Of a stretch of 64,000 nt of DNA, positions 34,375-45,559 are shown in pieces. The stretch covers positions 40,617,741-40,681,740 of the forward strand of contig CM041465.1 of the NCBI GenBank assembly GCA_023213395.1, given 5' to 3'. Source of the stretch: Cycas panzhihuaensis (taxonomy: Eukaryota; Cycadophyta). The number at the start of each line of letters is the position of its first letter. The stretch's first letter is position 1. The notes under the pieces were generated by a model. It worked only from the letters and a program-made list of their open reading frames with translations. It had not been told where the DNA came from and ran no database searches. A program made the translations under genes and the position numbers.

Positions 34375-34387
34375 AAAGGAGGGGAAT
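34375..34387 (+). other. N1 polypurine tract
   Basis: aaaaggaggggaa lies directly before the 3' LTR start. Confidence 0.82.
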
Positions 34388-34944
34388 TGTAGCATTCCAA
34401 AATATAGTCAAAATTATACCTTATGACCATTCAAATCAAAGGTCTTTGAACAAGGATTCTAATAGTTTAGACAAAAGTCAATTTTGACATTTCTATCAAA
34501 AGTTGTGACTATTTAAAGTCAACCTACCAGTTTTTTAAGATGTTCTGACTGACTTCTATTTGAGTGATATTAAGAAAAATATCATCTTTTCTGGCTGACT
34601 TCTATTACTATCTTTTGGTTGCCTATTTAAGGAGGATTTATAGCCTCATTTGATCATCATCGAAGAAGTCTTAGACTACATTATTTTCAGCTCTTTTGAG
34701 GAGCTTTGTGGAGGGTACCTCACCTCGAAGAGGGATTCATTATCAACCATAATTGTGGAGTTATTTGGTAATCTTATATCTATCTAGTTTATTTTCATTT
34801 TGTACCACTTTATATTTGTATGTTATAAGTATTCAAGTGGATTTATATTATTACTCTCTTGATTCAATATTTTACAAGTGTGTTTGATGGATATTTTATC
34901 TATGTTTGTGAAATTTCTTAAAAGAATTCTGTAAGAACACTATA
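34388..34944 (+). repeat. N1 3' LTR
   Basis: 557 bp, starting TGTAGCATTCC and ending CACTATA (decayed from GCTACA). Followed by the agttc duplication (34945-34949). Confidence 0.88.
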
Positions 34945-34949
34945 AGTTC

Positions 34950-35028
34950 CATAATTAACCTTATCTCTTAACCTGCAAATAGCTCTTTATATACTAGTGA
35001 TTTATATAACTTAGTGGGATAAGTTATG
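34950..35028 (-). repeat. G2 3' LTR, proximal part
   Basis: Continues the G2 LTR after N1: cataattaacc, gatagctctt-like and aacttagtgggataagttat match 48092-48182. On the minus strand a purine tract (aggggaggggacc, 35029-35045 region) comes just before it, marking the 3' LTR start. Confidence 0.82.
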
Positions 35029-35903
35029 TAAAAGGTCCCCTCCCCTAAGATGTTGAGTCCTCAAGGCATGTGAGATGCGGGTGCTTTTTGATAAAATCAT
35101 TAGACTCCCAAGTTGCTTCGTCAGAGTTACAGCTTGCCCACTATATCAAATATTTAGAAATGAACCAATTTTAGAGACATTGTTATCTGGTAGCCAGTAT
35201 ATATTCTGGAGGTACGGACAAGGTTTGATCTTCATCAAAAATTAGGAGGGTTATTTAGGGAATATGGGTTTTGCGTAGATACTTCTGAAGATAGGAGACA
35301 TGAAAAACATTATGGATGTTTATGGTGAGAGGAAGATCGAAAGAATATACAACTTCGCTAATACGTTTAAGGACTTTATAGGGGCCATAATATTGAGGGA
35401 TAAGTTTATGGTTCTTATGATGATGAAGGGATTATTGCTTATAAGATTAGAGACAAAGGAATACAAGGTCACCAATATTGAAGGAGTGATCAGAGCGGTG
35501 GTAGTCTACTAATTGTTTCATTCGATTATGGGCCATAGATAGGTTTTATTTAAGGGTGTGAAAAATTTGGCCCATATGCTACAGTTTTTATTATACTACT
35601 ACCGTGCGTAGGTTGGTATCCAAGGTATGGTGGGAGGGTATAGGATACCCATGGAGAGCAAAAAATGGGGACATTTTAATGGTTGAATGGTATGAGGACT
35701 TGTACCAATACTTAGCTAGGGCTAGCCATGATGTCTATTTAGACTGGTGGTCAGATGTAAAGCAACGTAAGTAGGTATCCAGAGTTTTGTTAAGGACCTC
35801 GTATTAGCCATCGGTCTGTGGATGGTATGCTGAACTCATCTTGAATAATGTTCCTGATGTGTAGAATAGCTCCTACCAGAAGGAGCTAGTGAATTTAGAG
35901 TTA
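35029..35903 (-). pseudogene. G2 integrase C-terminal half and chromodomain-like tail
   Basis: The minus strand reads the later integrase core near 35850-35890 and MSSAYHPQTDG-like sequence. The C-terminal fold follows (GPYKVLKRI, INIHNVFHVSYL near 35300-35400), then WASCNSDEATWESNDFIKKHPH near 35060-35140. The last phrase fits the chromodomain end (W----P---ATWE), which in chromoviruses can guide insertion to marked chromatin. The rest of integrase lies beyond G3 at 42945. Frames are broken throughout. Confidence 0.75.
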
Positions 35904-35908
35904 CAATC
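35904..35908 (+). repeat. G3 target-site duplication, left copy
   Basis: caatc, repeated at 42940-42944 after the G3 3' LTR. It lies inside the G2 integrase sequence. Confidence 0.88.
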
Positions 35909-37067
35909 TGATCCGTTTCGGATCTTTAAAATGCTCTAAATACTTTATTTTTCATATAAATGGTCTTTATGTAGTAGGAAATTACCTTAAAAAGGCTTAA
36001 TAGTCTTCATTTAGTAGAAATATGCCTTTAAAAGGCTTAAAAATATAAAAATATTATATTTCTACAAGTACAAAAAGGTGTTATAACTGCTACCGAGCTG
36101 CTATTAAGGTGCTACAACTGCTACCAAGGTGCTATTAAGGTGCTATAATTGCTACCAAGGCGCTACCAAGGTATTACGCAAGTGCTATAGTTGCTACAGA
36201 GCTGCTACAGGCTGCTACGGAGCTAGGTCACTACGGAGTCTTCTGGTCAGCCTCTTGAGGTCACTCTGCTGCTACTGCAGAAGTCAAAAAACAGAAAATA
36301 ATAAAAACGGGAATGGTTTTGGCGGCTCAAACGGTCACCGTTTGGCACAAAATTTGAGGAGAAGGTGCACACACGTATCCTCTACTCATTCAAAGAGGAA
36401 AAACTCCAAAATAAACGGATTTTCTCAAGATTTTTCAAACCGTTTTTAAAGCCGTTAGAAAATAGAAAAACGGTAATAACTCTCTCAAATGGAAACGCTT
36501 TAAAACGAAATTCGAGAGAGGAATCCAGGGGATCAAGGTAGTGATTCTTGACACGAAAGAGAGGACGCTGCAGCCCAAGACGTGGCACAGAGCAAGATTC
36601 AAGGAAAGCAACAAGAAAGTAACTTTCCAGAAGGAGAACGACTCCAAGTGTGGAAAACTGCGTTGGAGAGAATACATCAGAATTCGCAGTGGATAAAACC
36701 AGTTGTAGAGATCTGGAAGGAGCCTAGAAAATCGTAGCCATGATCCGTAAGAGAAGATGAAAGTCTGTGATCCCGGAAGAGACGCTAGCGATCTTCCTCA
36801 CCCAAAACGGGTTTTTGCAGAAAACTAAAAGCAGCCCTTGACTTTGAGACGGAGGTTCCAAGAAATGAGCAAAGGCTCAAGAAGCACCCAGCTCTCATTC
36901 TCTCTCTCCCAAAAGCAGCTAGCCCATTGCATGCTCAATAGAGCACAAACAAAGGGTTTTTTAAGAAAATTCTAGAAATTTTAAATTCTATGTAATAATA
37001 TGTATATTGTTACGGATTTTGTTTCAATTGGTTAAAATTTTCACTTTCCCATTCAAGATTCGGAACA
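35909..37067 (+). repeat. G3 5' LTR
   Basis: Starts TGATCCGTTTCGGATC and ends GATTCGGAACA. It matches 41784-42939. It includes a field of short repeats built on gctac, ggtgcta and gctgctac (about 36085-36240). Confidence 0.9.
36085..36240 (+). repeat. GCTAC-type short repeats in the G3 5' LTR
   Basis: Imperfect repeats of about 8-12 bp (gctaccaaggt, gctattaaggt, gctgctacagg). The open stretch here, with its run of Cys-Tyr pairs, is a by-product of the repeat. The 3' LTR has the same field at 41980-42135 with a different unit order. Confidence 0.8.
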
Positions 37068-37074
37068 ATATTTT

Positions 37075-37085
37075 TGGTATCGAGC
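37075..37085 (+). other. G3 primer-binding site
   Basis: tggtatcgagc, seven bases after the LTR end, is one base short of the Met-tRNA complement TGGTATCAGAGC. Confidence 0.65.
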
Positions 37086-37268
37086 TAGTTTCTTGAAACC
37101 CTTGGGATTTTAGGGATTTTAAAGAAAAAAAGTAAGAAAGAAAAGAAAAGAAGAAAAAAAAACCTTCTTGTTTTCCTTGTAGAAGTTTTATGAAAATTAG
37201 ATACCAATATCTCATAATGGTGAACCTCTAAGCGAGCCTCCGAGAGAGAAAGAAAGCAGCGAAGGAAA

Positions 37269-38280
37269 ATGGCTGATCCGGAGCAGAAGATGGAGGAAAG
37301 GTTCGTGAAGATAGAGCAGAACCTCGACAGTCGACCCGACAGTGGCACAGCTGGTTGCAACTTCTTCTTCAACAGCCAAAGGCGTAAAGAAGGAAGAAGA
37401 AGGACCGTTGAAAGAAGACACGAATGAAGAGTTGGTAGAAGACCAACAAGAAAATGATGAAGAAGATGAAAATCCAGCAGTATTCACACATCCATTCAAG
37501 GTAGAGGCAAAACTTGAATTGCCCATCTATGATGGAACGTTGGATGCTGAAAAATTAGATAATTGGCTAGACCAACTAGAAACTTATTTCTCCATTTATG
37601 GGTATAAAAACCAGCAGAAAATAACTTTTGCTAGGTTAAAATTATCTAAACATGCATTAGTTTGGTGGAATGCATACATTAAATCCCATAATGTGAATGA
37701 AATCACTTGGCAACAGTTTAAAATCCTCATAAAGAAGCAATTCTATCCTATTGGATATGAAGAGCAATAGAGGATTAGATGGCAATACTACCGACAGGAA
37801 AGAGGCCAAAATGTCTAAGATTACACAACGGAATTTCAAAAGCAAGCTGTTGTGTTGGGCATCTCTTTACTGGGTAAAGACATGATGCTGAAGTATATTG
37901 GAGGACTACACCAAAGATATTCAAAAGAACTTCAACTGTTCGAAGTCAAATCGTTCGACGAAGCCAGCAAGAAGGCGATTGCCATAGAAAAGAGGCACAA
38001 GAAAGTTTTTACTGAAAGGGAAAGGTTTGCACCTCCAGAAGGTAGCAACAAACCTACCCGAGGAATAAAGTTTCCAAGTAAAGTTGGACAACAATCCATT
38101 AGAGGTTTTGGTAAGATGAAACAAGCCAATACCACCCAAATCAAAATCACTTGTACTCATTGCAAGCGAGCGGGTCACAGCGTAGAAGATTGTTGGTTTC
38201 TACACCTAGAGAAAAGACCCAAGAACAAGGGGAAAGGTAAAGTTAAAGCGAAGGTAAAACTTTATTTAACTCAGAGGTGA
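37269..38280 (+). pseudogene. G3 gag
   Basis: The likely start at 37269 reads MADPEQKMEERFVKIEQNLD, a coiled-coil-like opening. After a frameshift near 37330 the frame continues as an acidic stretch (37390-37480), then the capsid-like domain: LELPIYDGTLDAEKLDNWLD, FARLKLSKHALVWWN and WQQFKILIKKQFYP. Stops at 37768-37770 and 37816-37818 replace likely Gln codons (TTEFQK follows). The C-terminal part has a zinc knuckle CTHCKRAGHSVEDC (CX2CX4HX4C, near 38152), the RNA-binding site. Gag would form the particle; this copy is broken by one frameshift and at least two stops. Confidence 0.9.
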
Positions 38281-38333
38281 TGAAAATAATTGCGAGATTG
38301 AAGAAGCCAATGAGAAGTTGATGCTCATGGCTA

Positions 38334-38882
38334 ATGCGAACTGGAGACAACCTTGACAAGTTGATCCGAGAGATTAGAGAGGAGCTCTTCATGGTAAGAA
38401 TCCAAGTGAAGCAAAGTATGGTTGATGCCATCTTTGATGGAGGAAGCCAAAAGAATTTAATCTCGGAAGCATTGGTAAAGAAAGCGGGATTAAAAATGCA
38501 TGCACATCCAAAACCATATCCTCTTGGATGGTTGCAAAAGATTCGAGTTGCAGTTACTCACCAATGTAAGTTTAAATTTGTAATTTCTGAAAAGTTCATT
38601 GATGAAGTTAAATGTGAAGTAGTCCCTTTGGATGTTTGTCAAGTTGTGTTTGGCAGCCCATGTCTCTATGATAGAGATGGAGTTCACCACAGGAGGCTGA
38701 GAAAGATTCGACTCATCAAGGACGGGAGATCATATCTGATCAATGCATCTAAGCCACAGAAGAAGATTTCTCTCATATCTTCCCAACAAGCAAAAAGATT
38801 AATCAATGCTTGTAGGAAGTTTGTGCTGCTAATGATAAAGCTAAAGGTAGAAGAAAACGAGCAAGCAGAGTCCTCAACATAG
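38334..38882 (+). pseudogene. G3 aspartic protease region
   Basis: A 182-codon open stretch includes the catalytic-loop motif AIFDGGSQKNLIS (near 38430), where many relatives have DSG or DTG, and the flap and C-terminal pieces around VPLDVCQVVFGSPCLYDRDG. The enzyme would cut the polyprotein. The gag-to-protease junction is frameshifted. A Gly in place of Ser/Thr after the catalytic Asp also occurs in G2, so it may be a family variant rather than damage. Confidence 0.82.
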
Positions 38883-38900
38883 GCACTGGATAAGAAGCAA

Positions 38901-40165
38901 GTGCAGCAGATTGAAGGCCTAAGGAATAAGTACAGTGATGTATTCCAAGAGCCGAAAGGGCTACCCCCTAAAAGGGCAATTGAACATGAAATCCAGCTGG
39001 TTGCTGACTCACCTTTGCCAAATCTTAGTCTCTACCGAAACTCAGTTTTGGAGAATGAAGAGATTAAGAGGCAGATTCAAGAACTCTTGGAACAAGGAGT
39101 AATCAAGCTGAGTTGTTCCCCATGTGGATCACCTATTGTTTTGGTGCCAAAGAAAGATGGAGGATGGAGAATGTGCATTGACTACCGAGCTTTGAACAAG
39201 ATCACCATAAAGAATAGACATCCCTTATCGCGGATAAATGACTTGTTGGACCAGCTGCAGTCAGCAAGATATTTCAGCAAAATGGACCTGAAATCAGGCT
39301 ACCATTAGGTTTGAATCCGAGAGGAGGATACTTGGAAAACATCTTTCAAATAGAAGCAAGGATTGTTCGAATGGTTGGTGATCTTGGTTTGGTGCATGCA
39401 ATGCACACCGCCACCTTCATGAGATTGATGAATGAGGTATTAAGACCCTTCATTGATGACTTTGTAATTGTTTATCTAGATGATATTCTGATTTTCAGCC
39501 ATACATGGGAGGAACACCTCCAACATGTTGAGCAAGTGCTCAAAGTTCTCCAAGAGCAGCAGTTGAAACTAAATCTAAAAAAGTGCGAGTTTAGAAAGCA
39601 ATCTCTCGTCTTCTTAGGTTTCATGGTTGGAGGAGGAGAATTGAAGATTGACCCAGCAAAGATCAAAGTCATTCTCAATTGGCCTACACCCAAGACAACC
39701 ACAGAGGTAAGAAGTTTCATTGGTGCATGTCAGTATTTAAGAAAATTTATTTTCAGATTCTCTCAAATTGCAGCACCTCTTCATGCATTGACGAGAGGAC
39801 ATGCAAAGTTTTATTGGGAGAATGAACAAGAAAAAGCTTTCAAGCTTTTGAAGCAGAAAATCTGTGAGGCACCAGTGTTAGCTTTACCTTCACTACAGAA
39901 GCCTTTTGAATTGGAGACTGATGCTTCAGGCTATGCCATGGGAGCAGTATTGAAGCAAGAAGGAAAACCGATAGCATACCATTCAGAGACATTCAATGGA
40001 GTTGTCATAAACTACCCAACTTACGATAAGGAGCTCTATGCATTGCACCAAGCTGTGAAACATTGGAGACCTTATTTGTTGGGAAAAGAAGTGGTCATCC
40101 ACACCGACCACAAGCCTTTGCAATTCTTGCAGACTCAGTCCAAATTACGTGAGTTAGGCACATGA
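38901..40165 (+). pseudogene. G3 reverse transcriptase and RNase H
   Basis: The frame at 38901-39308 gives the fingers and palm ([45 protein letters not shown]). It stops at a TAG where Gln is expected, then TGA where Arg is expected, with a second break before 39411. From there MRLMNEVLRPFIDDFVIVYL leads to the active site YLDD (39473-39484), and the connection (IKVILNWPTPKTTTEVRSFI) into RNase H. RNase H motifs include LETDASGYAMGAVL (first Asp), YDKELYAL (Glu) and HTDHKPL (later Asp). These copy the RNA into DNA and remove the RNA. The stops look like C-to-T decay. Confidence 0.93.
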
Positions 40166-41740
40166 AGTGGATGTCCTATTTGCGTGATTTCACATCATGG
40201 TAAAATACAAGAAAGGAACGACGAATAAGATTGCGACTTCAGTCCGGACCTCCTCAACAGCAAGGTAATTCTAGTTTGTTGGTAGCTATACAATTTCAAA
40301 CTTTCTGCATGATGAATATGTTGATTTGTATTTGAAATATGAGGCATTCAAGCCTATCTTTGAGCAGCTACAGCAAGGAAAAGTAGTTGCAGATTTCCAG
40401 TTGAAAGATGGACTTCTTTGCAAGCAAGATAAGCTTTGCATTCCAAAGCATGCAGACCGAATGAAGTGGATAAGAGAAGCACACACTTCTCGAGTTGCAG
40501 GACACTTTGGAGTGGGAAAGACGTTGCTAAACTTGCAACGATATATGTATTGGCCAAACATGCAGCAAGATGTGACTACAAAGATGCAGGGTGTACATTA
40601 TGTAGCACATCAAAGCCGACCAATAGGAAGTTTGGATTGTATATTCCACTTCTTGTTCCATCACGACCGTGGGAAAGTATCTCCATGGATTTCTTGGGAG
40701 GACTACCACAAACCAAAAATGGTATGGATTATTTGTTTGTTGTTGTTGATCGATTCAGTAAAATGGTGATGTTGATTCCATGTAAGAAAACACATACAGG
40801 AGAAGACATAGCTAGATTGTTTTCCAAAGATGTTTGGAAGTATTTTGGACTTCCCAACTCAATCATTTCTGATCGAGACAGCAGATTTTTGAGTCATTTT
40901 TGGCAAACACTTTGGGGAATGATGGATACGAAGCTAAAGATGAACACAGCTTTTCATCCTCAAACAGACGGCCAGACTGAAGTTGTCAACATGACATTGG
41001 TATAGTTGTTACGAGGATACAATGCCAAGCATCCTAAGACTTGGGATGAAAGTCTCCCATACTTGCAATTTGCATTCAACAGAGCTATTCATAGCTCAAC
41101 CCAGAAATCACCATTTGAGGTATGTTTGAGATTTCTGCCTGCAAGTCCTTTCGATTTAGAATTTTCTGCAGGAAATGGAAAGGAGGAAGAAGGAGATGAA
41201 AAGGCACAAAGATTCTTGGAAAGAATCAGGAAAATCCATCAACAGGTTGAAGAGCAGCTTCAAAAGTCTCAACAGAGATATAAGCAGTGGCATGATGCAC
41301 ACAGAACCAGCCATTCCTTTAAGGAAGGAGATAGAGTTTGGGGGCACCTCAGTAAGAAAAGATTGCAAGGTGAAGGCAAGAAGCTAAAGCCTTTACGATA
41401 TGGTCCTTTTACAATTTTGAAGAAAATTGGGGAAAATGCTTTCCAGCTTGAACTTCCAGAATTCATGAAGATGTATTCCGCAGTGAATATCGAGAATCTG
41501 AAGATGTTCAAGCCATCCATGTTGGATGAAGATGAAGACGGAGTTCCACTCTTACCAAACCCAGAGGAGTTGCGGATAGAGAAAGAGGAACCAATGCAAA
41601 ATGATTGCATTCTTCAAAGGAAGCAGACCGAGACTCGAAGAGGCATAATTGAGTCCTTCAGAATTGCATAGAAATGACAAGTACCTAGCAAAGCAAAATG
41701 GTACAATAAGGAGACAGGGAAAATTAAATTCCCTCATCTA
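40166..41740 (+). pseudogene. G3 integrase with weak chromodomain-like tail
   Basis: The zinc-binding HHCC region reads HTSRVAGHFGVGKTLLNLQR, YMYWPNMQQDV, then CTLCSTSK after a frameshift. The catalytic core follows: SISMDFLGGLP (first Asp), SIISDRDSRFLSHFW (second Asp) and FHPQTDGQTEVVNMTLV (Glu), all three catalytic residues being present. A TAG at 41003-41005 interrupts just after, then QFAFNRAIHSSTQKSPFEV. The C-terminal domain ends KPLRYGPFTILKKIGENAFQL. Beyond the stop at 41669 one frame reads SKAKWYNKETG-KIKFPHL, faintly like a chromodomain end. The host is G2, so insertion into heterochromatic elements fits. Confidence 0.9.
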
Positions 41741-41770
41741 CAACTATAAAGTTCATGAGGCCATGAACTC

Positions 41771-41783
41771 CTAAAAAGGAGTT
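41771..41783 (+). other. G3 polypurine tract
   Basis: ctaaaaaggagtt lies directly before the 3' LTR. Its purine core aaaaaggag is short, so confidence is moderate. Confidence 0.6.
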
Positions 41784-42939
41784 CGATGCATTTGATCTTT
41801 AAAATGCTCTAAATACTTTATTTTTCATATAAATGGTCTTTATGTAGTAGGAAATTACCTTAAAAAGGCTTAATAGTCTTCATTTAGTAGAAATATGCCT
41901 TTAAAAGGCTTAAAAATGTAAAAACATTGTATTTCTACAAGTACAAAAGGTCTTATAACTCTTAGAAACTTATTAAGGTGTTACAACTGCTACCAAGGTG
42001 CTATTAAGGTGCTATAATTGCTACCAAGGTGCTACCAAGGTGTTACGCAAGTGCTACGGTTGCTACAGAGCTACTACGGGCTGCTACAGAGCTGCTACAT
42101 AGCTGCTACAGGCTGCTACGGAGCTGCTACTTGCTCACAGTGCTTCTTCAAGTCAAAACGGAAAATAATAAAAATGGGAATGGTTTTGGCAGCTCAAACG
42201 GTAACCGTTTGGCACAAAATTTGAGGAGAATGTGCACACACGTGTCCTCTACTCATTCAAAGAGGAAAAACTCTAAAATAAATGGATTTTCTCAAAATTT
42301 TCTAAACCGTTTTTAAAGCCGTTGGAAAATAGAAAAACGGCAATAACTCTCTCAAATGGAAACGCTTTAAAATGAAATTTGAGAGAGGAATCCGGGGGAT
42401 CAAGGCAGTGATTCTTGACATGAAAGAGAGGACACCACAGCCCAAGATGCGGCATGGAGCAAGATTCAAGGAAAGCAGCAAGAAAGTAACTTTCCGGAAG
42501 GAGAATGGCTCCAAGTGTGGAAAACTGCGTTGGAGAGAACACATCAGAATTCGCAGCGGATAAAACCGATTGCGAGGATCCGGAAGGAGCCCAAAAATCG
42601 TAATGATCCGAGAAGAAGAACGATGAAAGTGCACGGTCGGAAGAGATGCTAGCAGTCTTCCTCACCCAAAACAGGGTTTTAGTACGAAAACCAAAAGCAG
42701 CCATGAGACTTCGAGACGGAGGTTCCAGCAAATGAGCAGCAACTCAAGAAGCGCCCAGCTCTCATTCTCTCTCTCCCAAAACACTGCAGCAGTCCATTGC
42801 ATGCTCAACAGAGCACAAACAAAGGGGTTTTTGTAAGAAAATTTTAGAAATTTCAAATTCTATGTAATAATATGTATATTGTTCTGGATTTTGTTTCAAT
42901 TGGTTAAAGTTTTCACTTTCCCATTCAAGATTCAGATCA
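41784..42939 (+). repeat. G3 3' LTR
   Basis: 1156 bp, starting CGATGCATTTGATC (TG decayed to CG) and ending GATTCAGATCA. Followed by the caatc duplication at 42940-42944. Confidence 0.9.
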
Positions 42940-42944
42940 CAATC

Positions 42945-43450
42945 ACAGACGATAGTGGATAGAAAACTATCCAAATGAAATATTATCTAGATGTAAATGT
43001 TAGTGATATGTAGAGCTTTATAGGTTATATAGATAGGTAAGAAGTGGGTATATTTTGTCAACCTATCTATGACTACTAAAATGGAGTAAAATCTGGCAGA
43101 TAGTAATAAGCTTATTATAAAGTCCATGGAAATGTCTTACAATTTACCTTGTGGGATGTGCAATATTTAAAGGAGGATTGGTTGGGGTTTTGTATCAACT
43201 TTATTACATTGGCATATGTCACATTCTGAGACAAAGGTAAAGATGGCAGATTTCATTTCTAGCCAAAAGAAATTAGAACGTATTTGATGATAAGTTTTAT
43301 CAAAACCAAAATGACCACTAAGAGGGGAAGAATGATATTCTGATAAAATCCATGGGATAAAAGCTGAGTGAGGGTGTACAAATATGTGATTTTGGTATAA
43401 TCGAAGATTATTATGGATGGACCAATCCTTCTGAGTATGGACCTTATCAG
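42945..43450 (-). pseudogene. G2 integrase N-terminal half
   Basis: The minus strand reads the zinc-binding region (ICHLYLCLRM-like with CHMPM, near 43210-43260), then MDFIISLLLSARFYSILVVIDRLTKYTHFLP (near 43030-43130 in pieces), the start of the catalytic core with its first Asp. The core is cut by G3 at the caatc duplication and resumes at 35903. Confidence 0.78.
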
Positions 43451-44080
43451 CCTAGCGTGCGAAATCAGGTTGGGTTTGGTTAGTCATGGCTAAATCTTAT
43501 ATCCATATCAGTTGTGGGGAAGAAATGGCATAAATGGTGGGGTTCTCGGTGGTACCAATGTTATCATCAAGTGTAGGTGAAGGTAGCCATGAGAGAGCAT
43601 TTGGCACAATGTTATCTTAGAGGTGGTCAACCCATTTAGCCTGCTCTTCTGAGAGGACTGGCTGATCTAGTAAGCGACGAAGGCTATGATTATCAGTGAG
43701 GATAGTAAATTTGGAACCAAGTAAATACTATCGCCATTTGTCAACAGCATGGAAGCCTGTATTTCTTTTTGATAGATAAATAGTCTACACTCATGATCTT
43801 TGAGTTTTTAACTTTCGAAGGTGATGGGGTGGAAGTCCTGCATTAATACTGCACCCAATCCAAACCTAGAGGCATTACATTCTAATTAGAAAGGCCAAGA
43901 AAAGTTAAGAGAGGCCAACACTGGGGTGGTTGTCATGACCTCCTTTAGATGGAGGAAGGCCTCATTAGCTATAGGGGACCATTAGAAGGAATCCTTTTGA
44001 AGTAAGTGGGTTAAGGGGGTGCTTAGTGTGGTATAATTTCGAATGAACTGAGATTAGAATCTGGTAAGTCCTAGAAAGCC
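43451..44080 (-). pseudogene. G2 RNase H remnant
   Basis: Sequence between reverse transcriptase and integrase on the minus strand, in broken frames. The position and phrases around 43840-43990 (the ASRFGLGAVL-type segment in degraded form) fit Gypsy RNase H. Only the position is strong evidence. Confidence 0.6.
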
Positions 44081-44920
44081 CATAATTAGGTTAGGGTTTT
44101 TGGGATTAGCCAATTAGTGATGATAGAGATTTTATTGGGATCCACCTGAATCCCTACAAAGGAGATAATATAACCAAGGTATTATAGTTTAGATTTCCTA
44201 AACTCACATTTGGAGAGTTTAGCATACAATTTATTCTCAGCTAGGATTTAAAGGATTATTTCTAAATGCAGGATGTGAGCAGGCATGTTTAAGCTATAGA
44301 TAAGAATATCATCGAAGAAGACGATGACAAATTTTCGAAGGTATGGGGAAAAGATCTTATTCATGAGGGCTTGAAAGGTGGCTGGGGCATTACATAGGCC
44401 AAAGGGAATGACCTAGAACTCAAAGTGACCATGGTGGGTTTAGAAGACCATTGTATATTGATCCTCTAGCAAGATAGGGGTTTGGTAATATCCTAACTGT
44501 AAATTGAGTTTGGTAAAAATTGCAGCATCATGGATTTTATCTAATATGGCATTGATTCGTGGTGTGGGAAACTTATTTTTTATGGTGATTTTATTGAGAG
44601 CACGATAGTCAATACAAAGTCAAAAAGAGCCATCCTTTTTATAAACTAAAACGATGGGTGTTGCATACGAGCTTTTACTAGGTTGGATGATATCTATATC
44701 CAACAATTCCTTTGTGATTTTTTTGGTTTTATTTTTTAAGAAATAGGAGTTCCTATATGGTCAAAGGCTAATCGAGTCGTGTGAACTTTGTAACTTAATA
44801 GTATAATAACAACCTCGATCAGGCAAGGGGCTGGCAAGTAGTAGAGCAAATACAAATTAGTATTGATCTAATACTTGTTGGATATCAGGGTGAATACCTA
44901 AAGAGGCATGGATATCGTTA
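44081..44920 (-). pseudogene. G2 reverse transcriptase
   Basis: The minus strand reads [59 protein letters not shown], then [18 protein letters not shown]. The active site region follows as [13 protein letters not shown] (near 44290-44330), with FFDD where YVDD, YIDD or FLDD is usual. It is mostly one frame with in-frame stops, so decay is by point change more than indel. It would copy the element RNA into DNA. Confidence 0.9.
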
Positions 44921-45239
44921 AGATGAATAATATACCCTATGTTTTTGTTGAGTTATCAGCACATTTAGATGGGTGAGATGACTTTGTTTAGGCAGACTTT
45001 TATCCCATAAAGTTTATATGAGCAACCCATGTGATCTTTGAATATAATGAATGGGGTCGGTGAGTTATTGGTGCTATAAGTTCCTAGAGTCTGGAGCCAT
45101 TGTATGTAAAGAATTGATTTTGACCCTCTTATGGATAGGGCATAAAAATCAGAGACAAAGGTATATCAGGCAATATAGACTATGAGGTTTTTTATTATTC
45201 CAGCATAGTGAAGGGTGTGATGACCAGGTAAGGAGCAAG

Positions 45240-45531
45240 TAAATCCTATTTTAGGTTCTATATAAAGATTCAAATGTTAAGCAATGGAGATATTAATGAA
45301 TTTTAGTGATGTGCCACCATCAATCAAAATGGTAATTGGGGTTTTCTGAAGTATTCCTTTGACTCGAAGTGGTTTAGGACATACAGTGGAGGTAACAATA
45401 GATAAGGAAACTTTAGGTTCAAGGTTTAGGGGCAACTCATCAGTAGGATGGTCTTGGGTTTCATCATCATATTCGGGCTCATTCTTAGGATCATCTTCCA
45501 AAGATAAGTTTGGGTCAATTGTGAAGACCAT
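45240..45531 (-). pseudogene. G2 aspartic protease
   Basis: Open stretch of 84 codons: an acidic linker (NEPEYDDETQDHPTDELPLN) then ITILIDGGTSLKFINISIA, the catalytic-loop motif with DGG in place of DSG. C-terminal protease sequence continues to about 45160 beyond a stop. It would process the polyprotein. Confidence 0.82.
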
Positions 45532-45559
45532 CTTCTTGGATTTACAAATTCTACCATGA

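Larger units (their letters stand above)
32234..34944 (+). mobile_element. N1: non-autonomous LTR retrotransposon nested in the G2 LTR
   Basis: Two 557-bp LTRs, a matching 5-bp target duplication (agttc), a Met-tRNA-like primer site and a polypurine tract. The 1.6-kb interior has no protease, reverse transcriptase, integrase or RNase H. It contains a degraded, Lys/Glu-rich coding-like stretch and a pyrimidine-rich stretch. LTRs differ at about 13% by eye, so it is old, yet younger than G2, whose LTR it interrupts. It likely depended on a Gypsy-type partner. Confidence 0.9.
35909..42939 (+). mobile_element. G3: nearly full-length Gypsy retrotransposon nested in G2
   Basis: Complete by structure: LTRs of 1159 and 1156 bp, matching caatc duplications, a primer site, gag, protease, reverse transcriptase, RNase H, integrase and a polypurine tract, in Gypsy order. 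Coding frames remain recognisable over their full length but carry stops and frameshifts, for example Gln-to-stop at 37768 and 39307. It reads opposite to its host G2. LTR ends differ by about 6% by eye in the last 140 bp, so it is intermediate in age. The C-terminal tail resembles a chromodomain only weakly. Confidence 0.93.

Noticed and set aside
36129-36449. 106-codon reading with many Cys-Tyr pairs in the G3 5' LTR
   Set aside because: Comes from GCTAC-type short repeats in an LTR; the 3' LTR counterpart differs in unit order and reading.
37085-37526. Overlapping Ser/Phe-rich minus-strand readings of ~95-104 codons
   Set aside because: Antisense to G3 leader and gag; the plus-strand frame has the recognisable gag domain.
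40286-41737. Several minus-strand open stretches of 60-113 codons
   Set aside because: Antisense shadows of G3 integrase, which has all three catalytic motifs on the plus strand.
35909-42939. Viral (pararetrovirus) origin for G3
   Set aside because: LTRs, Met-tRNA primer site, integrase and target duplications show an LTR retrotransposon; no movement protein seen.
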